Source: JAEUPI01 sp035499355
Lineage (GTDB): Bacteria > Pseudomonadota > Gammaproteobacteria > Burkholderiales > Burkholderiaceae_C
Reading direction: 5' to 3'
DNA: 32,508 bases
Assembly (NCBI GenBank): GCA_035499355.1
Contig: DATJYZ010000148.1
Span: 1 to 32,508 of the forward strand
Each line of letters starts with the position of its first letter. Position 1 is the first letter of the stretch. The notes under the pieces were generated by a model that saw nothing but the letters and a program-made list of their open reading frames with translations, searched no databases and was not told the origin of the DNA. The translations under genes were made by a program, and so were the position numbers. Positions 1 through 8,048 of the stretch are shown one piece after another.

Positions 1-132
1 AAGATGGCCTACGGCACCGACGTCGACGAGCACGGTCACGGCGCTACCCCCGAGGCCGACGGCACGGTGCCCGTGCTGACGGCCGAGGCCGAGGTGCCGG
101 CACGTGCCGCGCCGACGCGTCAAGGGGGCTGA
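1..132 (+). CDS. C-terminal tail of an upstream gene (5' end outside window)
   Basis: Frame 1 is open from the window edge to a TGA at 130-132, giving the last 43 residues of a protein. The tail is acidic, then Ala/Pro-rich (it includes DVDEHGHG and ends in RQGG), and shows no domain. The stop lies three bases before the ATG of the membrane-fusion gene, so the two are very probably cotranscribed. In E. coli the related fusion protein YiaV is preceded by YiaW, a small DUF3302 membrane protein. This fragment may be the variable tail of such a protein, but that rests on context alone. Confidence 0.6.
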   Translation, partial: KMAYGTDVDEHGHGATPEADGTVPVLTAEAEVPARAAPTRQGG

Positions 133-135
133 TGC

Positions 136-1305
136 ATGGACATCCTGCTGCTCCTGATCTACTCGTTCTTCGTCTGGCTGATCTTCATCAAGTTCAAGTG
201 GCTGCCGTGGAACATCACCAGCCAGGTCATCGTCGTCACCATTCCCGTCATCGCGCTGACGATGCTGATCCTGTTCCTCAACATCGGCGCACCGTCGAGC
301 CACGACGTGCGCGTCATCAACTACTCGGTGCAGATCGTGCCGCGCGTCACCGGTCGCGTGACCGAGGTGCCGGTCGAGCCCAACCGGCCGGTCAAGAAGG
401 GCGACGTGCTGTTCAAGATCGATCCGGTGCCGTTCCAGCTCAAGGTCAGGGCGGCGCAGGCCAACGTCGAGCAGCTGCGTGCCAAGCTGATCGGCAACAA
501 GGCCAACCAGCGCAGCTACGAAGAGCAGGTCAAGGAGGTCGCTAAGCGCAAGGCGGCGGTCATTTCCAAGCTCGAGCTGGCGAGGCTGCGCGTCAAGCAA
601 TACGGCGAGCTGGCGAGCACCGGCGCCGCCCCGCGCTTCGAGCTCGAGCAGGCGCAGGCCGAGGTGGCCTCGTTGAGCGACGAGATCGCGGCATTGAACG
701 CCAGCGAGACGCAGGCGGTGGTCAAGACGCAGGCGCGCACCAAGGACGGCGAGCAGGACGAGGTCGCGCGCACCAAGGCCGAGATCGCGAGCGCCGAGGC
801 GCAGCTCGCCGATGCGCAGTGGGAGCTCGACCAGACCACCGTCTACGCGCCCAATGACGGCACGGTCGTCAACCTGCAGCTGCGCCCGGGCCAGGTGTCG
901 GCGGCGTTGCCGATGGCACCGGTGATGACCTTCGTCGAGAACGGGCAGTGGGTGATCGCGCTGTTCGCGCAGAACGAGGTGCGCAAGGTCCAGCCCGGCC
1001 AGGAAGCCGAGATCGCGCTGCAGATGTACCCGGGGCGCATCATCAAGTGCAAGGTCGACTCCGTGGTGTGGGCCACCGCGGGCGGCCTGGTGCCGGTGCT
1101 GGGCAACGGGCCCAACATCGGAGGGATCCCACCAGGGGCACTCGCGGTACGACTGTTCCCCGATGACAAGGATCTGTTCATCGCCGCCGGCGCGCGCGGC
1201 TTCGGTGCGATCTATACCGACTACGCCGAAATGATCCACATCCTGCGCAAGGTGTTCATGCGCGTGTCGGCCAAGCTCGACTGGCTGATCCTGAAGCTGC
1301 ACTAG
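136..1305 (+). CDS. HlyD-family membrane fusion protein, YiaV/YibH-like
   Basis: This 389-residue protein would be the inner-membrane-anchored periplasmic adaptor of a tripartite efflux system. Two hydrophobic segments lie in the first 55 residues (MDILLLLIYSFFVWLIFI and a second ending near LILFLNIG). A biotinyl-lipoyl-like half follows (VTGRVTEVPVEPNRPVKKGDV), then an Ala/Glu/Lys-rich helical hairpin of about residues 95-230, then the second lipoyl half (YAPNDGTVVNLQLRPGQ) and a beta-barrel region. The opening residues and the C-terminus closely resemble what I recall of E. coli YiaV/YibH. The ATG follows the preceding stop by three bases, and its own TAG directly abuts the ATG of the outer-membrane factor gene, so translation is probably coupled. 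No inner-membrane pump is seen in the window; it may lie upstream. The substrate is unknown. Confidence 0.88.
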   Translation: MDILLLLIYSFFVWLIFIKFKWLPWNITSQVIVVTIPVIALTMLILFLNIGAPSSHDVRVINYSVQIVPRVTGRVTEVPVEPNRPVKKGDVLFKIDPVPFQLKVRAAQANVEQLRAKLIGNKANQRSYEEQVKEVAKRKAAVISKLELARLRVKQYGELASTGAAPRFELEQAQAEVASLSDEIAALNASETQAVVKTQARTKDGEQDEVARTKAEIASAEAQLADAQWELDQTTVYAPNDGTVVNLQLRPGQVSAALPMAPVMTFVENGQWVIALFAQNEVRKVQPGQEAEIALQMYPGRIIKCKVDSVVWATAGGLVPVLGNGPNIGGIPPGALAVRLFPDDKDLFIAAGARGFGAIYTDYAEMIHILRKVFMRVSAKLDWLILKLH

Positions 1306-2808
1306 ATGGACACCTCCCCGAAGCGGCCTGCGGTGGCCGCCTTCCCCCAAGGGTGGCAACACCGGCGGACCGGCAAGACCGGATCTGCGGTGTTTGCTTG
1401 GCAGCGGCTCGACCTGCTCGCCACGGTTGCGATGGCGCTGCTCGCCGGTGGCTGCGCGCTGCAGCCGGCGCCGAAGCCGGAGGACACGCGCGCGCAGGCG
1501 ATGGGCAGCACCGACGTCACCACGCCGTGGCGTGCCGGCGATGGCAACCCGGCGGTCGTGCAGGACAACTGGCTTGCGACCTTCAATGACGCGCAGCTCG
1601 ACGCGCTGGTCGCCGAGGCGGTGCAGCGCAACCCGGACCTGCGCATCGCCGCCACCCGGGTCGAGCAGGCCACCGAGCAGTTGCGCATCGCTGAGGCGGC
1701 GCGGCGGCCGCAGATCAGCATCGTCGGCACCGGCGGTATCAAGATGACCGACATGAGCTCGGCGCTCACCGGCATCGCCGGCCTGCTGACGTGGGAGCTC
1801 GACCTGTGGGGCCAGCTGCGCTACCAGCGCGAGGCCGCGGCCGCGGGACTCACCGCCGTGCGCGCCGACACCGAGTTCGCCCGCCAGTCGATCGCCGCCA
1901 CCACCGCGAAGGCCTGGTTCATCGCCGCGCAGACGCTCGGCGAGCAGCAGCTGGCCGACGACATGGTGAAGTCGTCCGACCACCTGGTGCGCCTGGCCGG
2001 CGACCGCTATCGAATCGGCGCCGGCAGCGACCAAGACGTGGCTCTGGCCGCCGCCAACCTGAATGCCGCGCGCGACTCGCTGGTGCAGGCGCGCTACGCC
2101 CATCAGGCGTCGGTGCGCGCTCTGGAGTTGCTGCTCGGCCGCTACCCGGCCACCGAGCTGCGTGCGCGGCCGGACCTGCCGCCGCTGCCAGGCCCGGTGC
2201 CGGCAGGGCTGCCATTGCAGATGCTCGAGCGCCGGCCCGACATGATCGCGGCCGAGCGCCGTGTCGCCTTGGCCTTCAACCGGGTGGGCCAGGCCAAGGC
2301 CGCCGAACTGCCGTCGATCCGCCTCACCGGCAACGTCGGCTACATCGACAGCGACATCCTGCAGTTGAAGCAGGACTACAGCAATCCGTCGGCCGGCGTC
2401 GGCGCCAAGATCGTGGCACCGATCTACACCGGCGGCGGCCTCGACGCCCAGGTCGAGTTGATGAATGCGCAGCAGCGCGAGGCGGTGGCGCAGTACGCGC
2501 GGCAGGCGCTGCGCGCGATCGGCGATGTCGAGGAGTCGCTGGCAACGGCGCGCAAGCTGGCCGAGCGCGAGGTGCTGCTGAAGGCGATCAGCGCGGACCA
2601 GCAGCGCGCGCTCGACCTGGTATTGATCGCCTACCGGGTCGGCAAGCAGGATCTGCGCAGCGTCGAGCAGCAGGCGCTCGCCCTCTACGCGACGAACGTG
2701 AACCTGTTGCGCGTGCGCGGCGAAGAGCTGAGCCAGCGCGTCACGCTGCACCTGGCGCTCGGCGGCAGCTTCGGCGACCGCATCGACGTCAGCGACGCCG
2801 GGCGGTGA
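1306..2808 (+). CDS. NodT-type outer-membrane efflux lipoprotein
   Basis: This TolC-like outer-membrane channel would complete the tripartite system with the adaptor directly upstream. The 500-residue reading begins at the ATG touching the previous stop. However, the lipoprotein signal (LLATVAMALLAGGC, lipobox LAGGC, Cys near residue 48) starts well inside, so a GTG at 1390 may be the true start; neither has a clear ribosome-binding site. After the lipobox come the typical NodT features: DNWLATFNDAQLDALV, two outer-membrane-efflux repeats of about 190 residues each, the conserved LPLQMLERRPDMIAAERR in the middle, and FNRVGQAKAAELPSIRLTG starting the second repeat. Length fits the family. Product assignment is secure; substrate is not predictable. 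Confidence 0.92.
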   Translation: MDTSPKRPAVAAFPQGWQHRRTGKTGSAVFAWQRLDLLATVAMALLAGGCALQPAPKPEDTRAQAMGSTDVTTPWRAGDGNPAVVQDNWLATFNDAQLDALVAEAVQRNPDLRIAATRVEQATEQLRIAEAARRPQISIVGTGGIKMTDMSSALTGIAGLLTWELDLWGQLRYQREAAAAGLTAVRADTEFARQSIAATTAKAWFIAAQTLGEQQLADDMVKSSDHLVRLAGDRYRIGAGSDQDVALAAANLNAARDSLVQARYAHQASVRALELLLGRYPATELRARPDLPPLPGPVPAGLPLQMLERRPDMIAAERRVALAFNRVGQAKAAELPSIRLTGNVGYIDSDILQLKQDYSNPSAGVGAKIVAPIYTGGGLDAQVELMNAQQREAVAQYARQALRAIGDVEESLATARKLAEREVLLKAISADQQRALDLVLIAYRVGKQDLRSVEQQALALYATNVNLLRVRGEELSQRVTLHLALGGSFGDRIDVSDAGR

Positions 2809-2833
2809 CGCGCGCCGCCCTTGGGCCATCGGG

Positions 2834-4438
2834 ATGATGGCGGAGGCACAATCCCGCGTCGTCGTGACCCACCGTGATGCGATGCGGATGCTGTGGCGTG
2901 TGCTGGCCGGCGGCCTGCTGATGGCGCTGGTCGGCTGCGCCAGCCTGCCGACCGAGGTGGCGCGCACACCCAGCCATGCGCTCGCCGACACCGATGCCAC
3001 GCGGCTGGGCCGCGCGCTGGCCGCCAACGTCGCCGCGCATCGCGGCCAGACCGGCGTAAATGCGCTGGCGAGCGGCCGCGAGGCGTTCGCGGCGCGCATG
3101 GCGATGGCGCTCGTCGCCGAGCGCTGCATCGACGCGCAGTACTACATCTGGCATGACGACATCACCGGCTCGATGATGTTCCGCGCGCTGCTCGACGCGG
3201 CGGACCGCGGCGTGCGGGTGCGCCTGCTGCTCGACGACAACAACACCAAAGGCCTCGACGCGGTGATCGCGTTGCTCGACGCGCACCCCAACGTCGAAGT
3301 GCGGCTGTTCAATCCGTTTCCCAACCGCACGTCGCGGCTGGCCGACTACGCCTCGGAGTTTTCGCGCCTGAACCGGCGCATGCACAACAAGTCGTTCACC
3401 GTCGACAACCAGCTCACCATAGTCGGCGGCCGCAACATCGGCGACGAATACTTCGGCGCCGCCGACGAGATGGAGTTCGCCGACCTCGACGTCATCGCCG
3501 CCGGCGCGGTGGTGCGCGACGTGTCCGCCGAGTTCGACGCCTACTGGAACAGCCCGTCGTCGTATCCGGCGGCGAGCCTCGTCGGTGCCTCCAGCGCCGA
3601 TGACGCCGCCAAGGTGCGCGCGCAATGGACCCAGCTGGCCGACGAGCCGCGCGCCGCCAAGTACAGGCAGGCCGTGCAGGAGACGCCGCTGGTGCGTGAG
3701 CTGCTTGCCGAGCGGCTGCCGCTGGAGTGGATGGCGGCGCGGCTGGTGGCCGACGACCCGGCCAAGGTGATCCGTCCGCCCGAACAGAGCGAGACCCACA
3801 TGCTGCCGCGCCTGATCGCCGCGATGGGCGACCCGAAGACCGAGCTCGACCTGGTGTCGCCGTACTTCGTGCCCGGCGACGACGGCACGCAAGGCCTGCG
3901 CGCACTGGCCGACCGCGGCGTGAAGGTGCGTGTGCTGACCAACTCGCTGTCGGCCACCGACGTCGGCCCGGTCTACGCCGGTTACTCCAAGTACCGCGAG
4001 CCGCTGCTGCGCGGCGGCAATCTCCGCCTGTTCGAGCTCAAACGCACGGCGCCCGAAGGCAGCGAGCAGGCCGACAAGCAGCGCCGCGGCATCGGCAGCA
4101 GCTCCGATGCCGGGTTGCACGCCAAGACCTTCGCGGCCGATCGGCAGCGCATCTTCGTCGGCTCGTTCAACCTCGATCCGCGCTCGGCGCGCCTGAACAC
4201 CGAGATGGGCGTGGTGCTGGAGAGCCCTCGTCTCGCCACACGGCTGGCCAACCTGTTCGACGACAGCATCCCGCGCACGCAGTACGAGGTGCGCCTGACC
4301 AACGACGACAGCGGTGTCGAGTGGGTCGAGCGGGCGCCGGAGGGCGAGGTGGTCCACCGCGCGTCGCCCGAAACCGGGCTGCTGCGGCGCGCCTGGATCC
4401 GCCTGCTGTCGGTGCTGCCGATCGAGTGGATGCTGTGA
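2834..4438 (+). CDS. Phospholipase D-superfamily lipoprotein (cardiolipin synthase C-like)
   Basis: This 534-residue protein has two HKD motifs: HNKSFTVD at H184, followed by GGRNIGDEYF, and HAKTFAAD at H429, followed by GSFNLDPRS. It should therefore be a phosphatidyl-transferring or -hydrolysing enzyme, most like the ClsC/YmdC branch of cardiolipin synthases. The N-terminus has a lipoprotein signal (LLMALVGCAS), so it is probably membrane-anchored on the periplasmic side; this is unusual, because cardiolipin synthases are normally inner-membrane proteins. The listed ATG at 2834 precedes the signal; ATG 2882 (MRMLWRVLAGG) gives a more compact signal peptide and may be correct. It follows the efflux gene by 25 bp on the same strand and probably belongs to the same transcript. 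Substrate and exact reaction are inferred. Confidence 0.88.
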   Translation: MMAEAQSRVVVTHRDAMRMLWRVLAGGLLMALVGCASLPTEVARTPSHALADTDATRLGRALAANVAAHRGQTGVNALASGREAFAARMAMALVAERCIDAQYYIWHDDITGSMMFRALLDAADRGVRVRLLLDDNNTKGLDAVIALLDAHPNVEVRLFNPFPNRTSRLADYASEFSRLNRRMHNKSFTVDNQLTIVGGRNIGDEYFGAADEMEFADLDVIAAGAVVRDVSAEFDAYWNSPSSYPAASLVGASSADDAAKVRAQWTQLADEPRAAKYRQAVQETPLVRELLAERLPLEWMAARLVADDPAKVIRPPEQSETHMLPRLIAAMGDPKTELDLVSPYFVPGDDGTQGLRALADRGVKVRVLTNSLSATDVGPVYAGYSKYREPLLRGGNLRLFELKRTAPEGSEQADKQRRGIGSSSDAGLHAKTFAADRQRIFVGSFNLDPRSARLNTEMGVVLESPRLATRLANLFDDSIPRTQYEVRLTNDDSGVEWVERAPEGEVVHRASPETGLLRRAWIRLLSVLPIEWML

Positions 4439-4616
4439 CCGGCGCTGACGTGCATCGTGCCCACGTACCGCGGCGCGCCGGCGTCGTGCGCTGCCTCGAC
4501 GCGCGCGGCCACCCGCGTGGCGCGGGCAGCAGCGGCGCGCGCGCCGCGCCGGCGGAGAAGCGGTGCAGGCCAGCCACCGTGCGCAGTGTGCGGCGATCGC
4601 CGGGGCCAGCGGGAGC

Positions 4617-5000
4617 TCAGTGGTCCGCGTGCGCGTCGGTGGTGCGCAACTCGACCAGTTGCTGACGCGTCTCCGACATGTCGCGTTCGAGGAAGTAGTT
4701 GAGGAAGGTGCGGATCACCGCAATCGCCGCCACGCGGCCGATCGCCTCCCAATCGGTGGTGATGGCGGTCTCGATGATGTCGGCCGCGAGCTGGAACGTC
4801 AGCCCGGCGATCAGCCAGCGCGCGTAGTGCAGCCACACCTCGCGGCGCAGGCGCGCGTCGAGTCTGGCGAACAGGCCCTGCACGACCGACGCGGTCGCCT
4901 GCAGCGTGCCGAACACGATCATCGCCAGCGCGATCGCGTCGATCACCGTGATCGAGAACTCGCTGGCGACGATCAGCCACTCGTGCATCGAAGCGCCCAT
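4617..5000 (-). CDS. Small integral membrane protein, DUF1622-like
   Basis: This 127-residue protein has three hydrophobic helices, approximately at FSITVIDAIALAMIVFGTL, WLIAGLTFQLAADII and AIAVIRTFLNYFL, and a polar tail. The conserved order (acidic helix with IDAIALAMIVFG, a DARLRREVWLHYARWL loop, ADIIETAI, RTFLNYFLERD) matches the DUF1622 family as I know it; the function is unknown. The ATG at 5000 is separated by one base from the TGA of the FGE-like gene upstream, so the pair is translationally coupled; an ATG at 4988 is an alternative start. The 3' end faces the phospholipase-D gene across about 180 bp that show GC-rich hairpins but no gene. Confidence 0.75.
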   Translation of the reverse strand: MGASMHEWLIVASEFSITVIDAIALAMIVFGTLQATASVVQGLFARLDARLRREVWLHYARWLIAGLTFQLAADIIETAITTDWEAIGRVAAIAVIRTFLNYFLERDMSETRQQLVELRTTDAHADH

Positions 5001-5001
5001 G

Positions 5002-5994
5002 TCAGGCGGCGCCCTCGGGGCCGGGGTCGCGCCGCACGCAGCGAAAGCCCACGTGGCTGGTGGAGGTGTCCACCGGCTGCGCGTGTCGCGCCGCCGGCCG
5101 GTAGCGACGGCAGTAGTTGGGCGCGCACAAATGCGAGCCGCCCTTGAGCACCTTGCGCGGGATCTTGATGTCCGGCTGGCACGGGTCGAAGCTGCCGTCT
5201 TCGGGCCCACCGCGTGGATTGCTCGGTGCGCAGCACGGGTGCGCGGGATCGGCGTCCGCGTGCCGGGTGGAGTACCAGTCGCAGGTCCACTCCCAGGTGT
5301 TGCCGATCATGTCGTACAGCCCATGGCCGTTGCGCGGGAACGCACGCACCGGCGACGTGCGTGCGTAGCCGTCGCTCTCGAGGTTGTGGTTCGGAAACTC
5401 GCCTTGCCAGGTGTTGGCCTGGTGCTTGCCGCCCGGCGTGAACTCGTCGCCCCAGGCGAACTCGGCGCCGTCGAGGCCGCCGCGCGCGGCGTACTCCCAC
5501 TCGGCCTCGGTGGGCAATTCCTTGCTGGCCCATTGCGCGTAGGCCAGCGCGTCACGGTACGCCACGTGCACCACCGGGTGGTCGTCGAGCCCGGCGATCG
5601 AGCTGCGCGGGCCTTGCGGGCGCCGCCAGTTGGCGCCGAACTTGAACTGCCACCACTCGGCGAAGTTGCGCAGATCCACCGGACGCCCCGGCGGCGTGAA
5701 CACCAGCGAGCCCGGTTGCAGCATGTGCGGCAGCGCGCCGGGATAGTCGTTGGGGTCGGGCGCGATCTCGGCGAACGTGACGTGGCCCGTGGCCTCGACG
5801 AACCTGCGGAACTCGCGGTTGGTGACCGGCGTGCGGTCGATCCAGAAGCCGCTCACGTGCACGCGGTGCGCGGGCATTTCCTCGGGGTAGTGCTTGTCGG
5901 ACCCCATGAGGAAGGGGCCACCGGCGATCCACACCATCTCGTCGCCGATCGGCCGCCTGGCGGGCGCGCTGGCGGTGGTCGTGCGGGTGCTCAT
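5002..5994 (-). CDS. Formylglycine-generating enzyme (SUMF1/FGE family)
   Basis: This 330-residue FGE-sulfatase domain protein has the family landmarks: MVWIAGGPFLMGS near the N-terminus, the VTNREFRRFVEATG segment, LPTEAEWEYAARGG, GNTWEWTCDWY and GGSHLCAPNYCRRYRPAAR. The two cysteines of the last motif (about C290 and C295) correspond to the copper-binding catalytic pair of true FGEs. This protein should therefore oxidise the motif cysteine of type-I sulfatases to formylglycine, rather than being one of the many SUMF1-like proteins lacking that pair. A cytoplasmic location is likely, as no signal peptide precedes MSTRTTTAS. Start ATG 5994 is chosen because the upstream extension is Arg/Ala-rich, shadow-like and crosses a regulatory dyad. 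The probable client sulfatase is at the far end of the window (30478-32508). Confidence 0.9.
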   Translation of the reverse strand: MSTRTTTASAPARRPIGDEMVWIAGGPFLMGSDKHYPEEMPAHRVHVSGFWIDRTPVTNREFRRFVEATGHVTFAEIAPDPNDYPGALPHMLQPGSLVFTPPGRPVDLRNFAEWWQFKFGANWRRPQGPRSSIAGLDDHPVVHVAYRDALAYAQWASKELPTEAEWEYAARGGLDGAEFAWGDEFTPGGKHQANTWQGEFPNHNLESDGYARTSPVRAFPRNGHGLYDMIGNTWEWTCDWYSTRHADADPAHPCCAPSNPRGGPEDGSFDPCQPDIKIPRKVLKGGSHLCAPNYCRRYRPAARHAQPVDTSTSHVGFRCVRRDPGPEGAA

Positions 5995-6028
5995 GCGCGC
6001 ATTGTTCGCGGACGTGGCGGTCGATGCT

Positions 6029-6046
6029 ATAGGACCTTGGTGCCAT
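6029..6046. promoter_or_regulatory. GGACC dyad box upstream of the FGE-like gene
   Basis: ATAGGACCTTGGTGCCAT: the left half and TT spacer match the dyad repeated elsewhere in this window, and the right half has two mismatches. Its centre is about 44 bp upstream of the FGE start on the minus strand. An AACAAT hexamer (minus strand, 6001-6006) lies 34 bp from the dyad centre, slightly further than at the better sites. Assignment to the FGE promoter is by position only. Confidence 0.55.
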
Positions 6047-6252
6047 GCGCGCCTCGGGCCGCGGGCTGCCCGCAGGGGCCATGACGTCGATGCGCGCCAG
6101 GCTCCTCTGCGCATCCGACAGGGCGCGCCGCGGTCGGTCGATGCAGCTTTAGAAGCGCGCACCTAGGCTTTTGGGGGCTGGTTAGTTTTCGCTCTCTAGG
6201 GGAGCGCGGCGAAGATCGCGACGTCTTCTCAAGCAACCACGGACCCAACCGC

Positions 6253-6783
6253 ATGACCACCGCATCCGCCAACCTCAACACCATCGCCATCGACGTCGTC
6301 GGCCACTACGGCCAGACCGCGAAGAACCTGCTGGCCACCTACCGCGTCGGCACCGAGCGCGCCGTCAACGCCCTCAGCACCGGCTACGAGCGCCTGGTCG
6401 AGAAGCAGGCGCTGCCGTGGATCAACAGCGAGATCAAGTCCAACCTGGTCGGCACGCAGCAGCGCGTGGCGCGCCTGGTGGTCGACTCGGTGGCACGCAT
6501 CGCCGAGCGCGCCACCAGCGCGGTCGACAGCGTGTCGGGCCGCACCGTGCAGGGCATCGAGGCCTTTGGCCAGCAGACCCAGTGGGCGCACGACATGATG
6601 GTCGTCAACGCGATCCGCACGGTCAACCTGCCGGTGGCCAAGTTGTCGCTGCGCATCGCCAGCCGCGCCGACGACGCGTCGCGCCGCCTGTCGCAGCGCG
6701 TCGCGGGCTCGGGCGTGGTCAAGGCCAAGAAGGCCGCCAAGAAGGCGGTCAAGCGCGTGCGCCGCGCCGCGCGCACCGCCTGA
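6253..6783 (+). CDS. Helical protein with Lys/Arg/Ala-rich tail, phasin- or histone-H1-like
   Basis: I do not recognise a specific family for this 176-residue protein. It has no signal peptide. Residues 1-145 look amphipathic and helical (AKNLLATYRVGTERAVNALSTGYERLVEKQ, then long Ala/Val/Arg stretches), as in phasins, which coat polyhydroxyalkanoate granules. The end is KAKKAAKKAVKRVRRAARTA, a basic repeat like those of histone-H1-like proteins and of the PhaF class of phasins, which bind DNA and granules together. A granule-to-nucleoid protein is a possible reading, but unproven. The ATG at 6253 lacks a strong ribosome-binding site. A clear terminator follows the stop, so it is probably a single-gene unit. 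Confidence 0.7.
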   Translation: MTTASANLNTIAIDVVGHYGQTAKNLLATYRVGTERAVNALSTGYERLVEKQALPWINSEIKSNLVGTQQRVARLVVDSVARIAERATSAVDSVSGRTVQGIEAFGQQTQWAHDMMVVNAIRTVNLPVAKLSLRIASRADDASRRLSQRVAGSGVVKAKKAAKKAVKRVRRAARTA

Positions 6784-6804
6784 GTCGCGCCAGCAGCAAG
6801 TGCC

Positions 6805-6836
6805 AAGGGCCACGCCGAGCGTGGCCCTTTGTCGTT
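6805..6836 (+). terminator. Rho-independent terminator
   Basis: AAGGGCCACG (6805-6814) and CGTGGCCCTT (6820-6829) form a perfect 10-bp stem with a five-base loop, followed by a T-rich stretch (TTTGTCGTTG). It lies 21 bases after the stop of the basic-tailed protein gene. Confidence 0.85.
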
Positions 6837-6909
6837 GTGGCACCAAAGGGCAATGGACGGCCCGGCTGCCGACCGCGACCATCGTGCTCAGCCTGCGAGG
6901 AGGTGGTCG

Positions 6910-7944
6910 ATGGACGCGATGCCCGTGCTCGGTTCCGGTTGGCGGTTTGCGCGGCGTGGCCTCCTCGCCGCGCTGGCGGCGCTGGCGCTGGCCGGTTGTG
7001 CCAGCGTGGGCGACGCGGGCGACCCGTTGCCCTCGTGGAACGATGGCGCCAACAAGCAGGCGATCCTTAAGTTCGTCGCCGACGTCACGCGCGACGGTGC
7101 GTCGACCTTCGTGCCGCCGGCCGAACGCATCGCGGTGTTCGACAACGACGGCACGCTATGGGTCGAGCAGCCGATGTACACGCAGGTGGTGTTCGTGCTC
7201 GACTGGGTCAAGGCCAACGCGGCACAGCACCCGGAGTGGCGCGACAGCCCGGTGTTCAAGGCGCTGGCGTCAAGCGACCCGCAGGCGCTGCATGCCCTGA
7301 GCGAGCGCGAGCTCACGGGGTTCCTGTTCGCCGCGCAGGGCGGCCTCAGCGACGAGGCGTACGACGCCGCCGTGCGCGACTGGCTCGCGCGGGCGCGCCA
7401 TCCGAAATTCAACCGGCCGTACACCGAGCTGGTCTACCAGCCGCAGCTCGAGCTGCTCGGCTACCTGCGCAGCAAAGGCTTCAAGACCTTCATCGTCTCC
7501 GGCGGCTCGGTCGAATTCATGCGGCCGTGGAGCGAACGCGTCTACGGCATCCCGCCCGAGCAGGTGGTGGGCACGCAGAACGCCATGCGCTACGAGCTGC
7601 AGGGCGGCAAGCCCGTGCTGCTGCGCGAGCCGAAGGTCGACTTCGTCGACGACGGACCGGGAAAACCCGTGGGCATCTACAAGCACATCGGGCGACGGCC
7701 GATCCTGGCGTTCGGCAACTCCGACGGCGACTGGCAGATGCTGCAATACACCATGGTTGGCAGCGGGCCGCGCTTGGCGCTGCTGGTGCTGCACGACGAC
7801 GGCGAGCGCGAGGTGGCCTACGACCGCCACAGCAGAATAGGCCGCCTCGACAGGGCCTGGGACGACGCGCTGGCCAAGGGCTGGAACGTGGTCAGCATGA
7901 AACGCGACTGGAAACAGGTGTTCTCACCGCCGTTGCGTAATTGA
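6910..7944 (+). CDS. HAD-like phosphatase lipoprotein
   Basis: This 344-residue protein has a lipoprotein signal (LLAALAALALAGCAS) and the haloacid-dehalogenase motifs in order: motif I VFDNDGTLW (nucleophile D78, acid D80), motif II FIVSGGS, and motif IV FGNSDGDWQML. It should be a phosphohydrolase exposed on the periplasmic face of a membrane. The substrate is unknown. The start ATG 6910 was preferred to the longer frame beginning at 6829, because GAGGAGG at 6897-6903 is spaced six bases before it and the upstream extension would run through the terminator. It lies immediately before an outer-membrane barrel gene on the same strand, about 100 bp away. Confidence 0.87.
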   Translation: MDAMPVLGSGWRFARRGLLAALAALALAGCASVGDAGDPLPSWNDGANKQAILKFVADVTRDGASTFVPPAERIAVFDNDGTLWVEQPMYTQVVFVLDWVKANAAQHPEWRDSPVFKALASSDPQALHALSERELTGFLFAAQGGLSDEAYDAAVRDWLARARHPKFNRPYTELVYQPQLELLGYLRSKGFKTFIVSGGSVEFMRPWSERVYGIPPEQVVGTQNAMRYELQGGKPVLLREPKVDFVDDGPGKPVGIYKHIGRRPILAFGNSDGDWQMLQYTMVGSGPRLALLVLHDDGEREVAYDRHSRIGRLDRAWDDALAKGWNVVSMKRDWKQVFSPPLRN

Positions 7945-8048
7945 TTCAGAGCAATTCGGACCCGCGCCGCTCGGGTATTCTGGCCACCGAGCCGGAGCGA
8001 GCCGGCCACGGGTCAGCGGTTGGGACCTGGGACCACCAGGAGCTATTC

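Noticed and set aside
2789..4357. 522-codon open frame antisense to the phospholipase-D gene
   Set aside because: It is a GC-rich shadow: no domain, His/Arg/Val-rich composition, and the sense gene has two intact HKD motifs.
5995..6162. N-terminal extension of the FGE-like gene to 6162
   Set aside because: The extension is Arg/Ala-rich without similarity to the family, and it crosses the dyad box at 6029.
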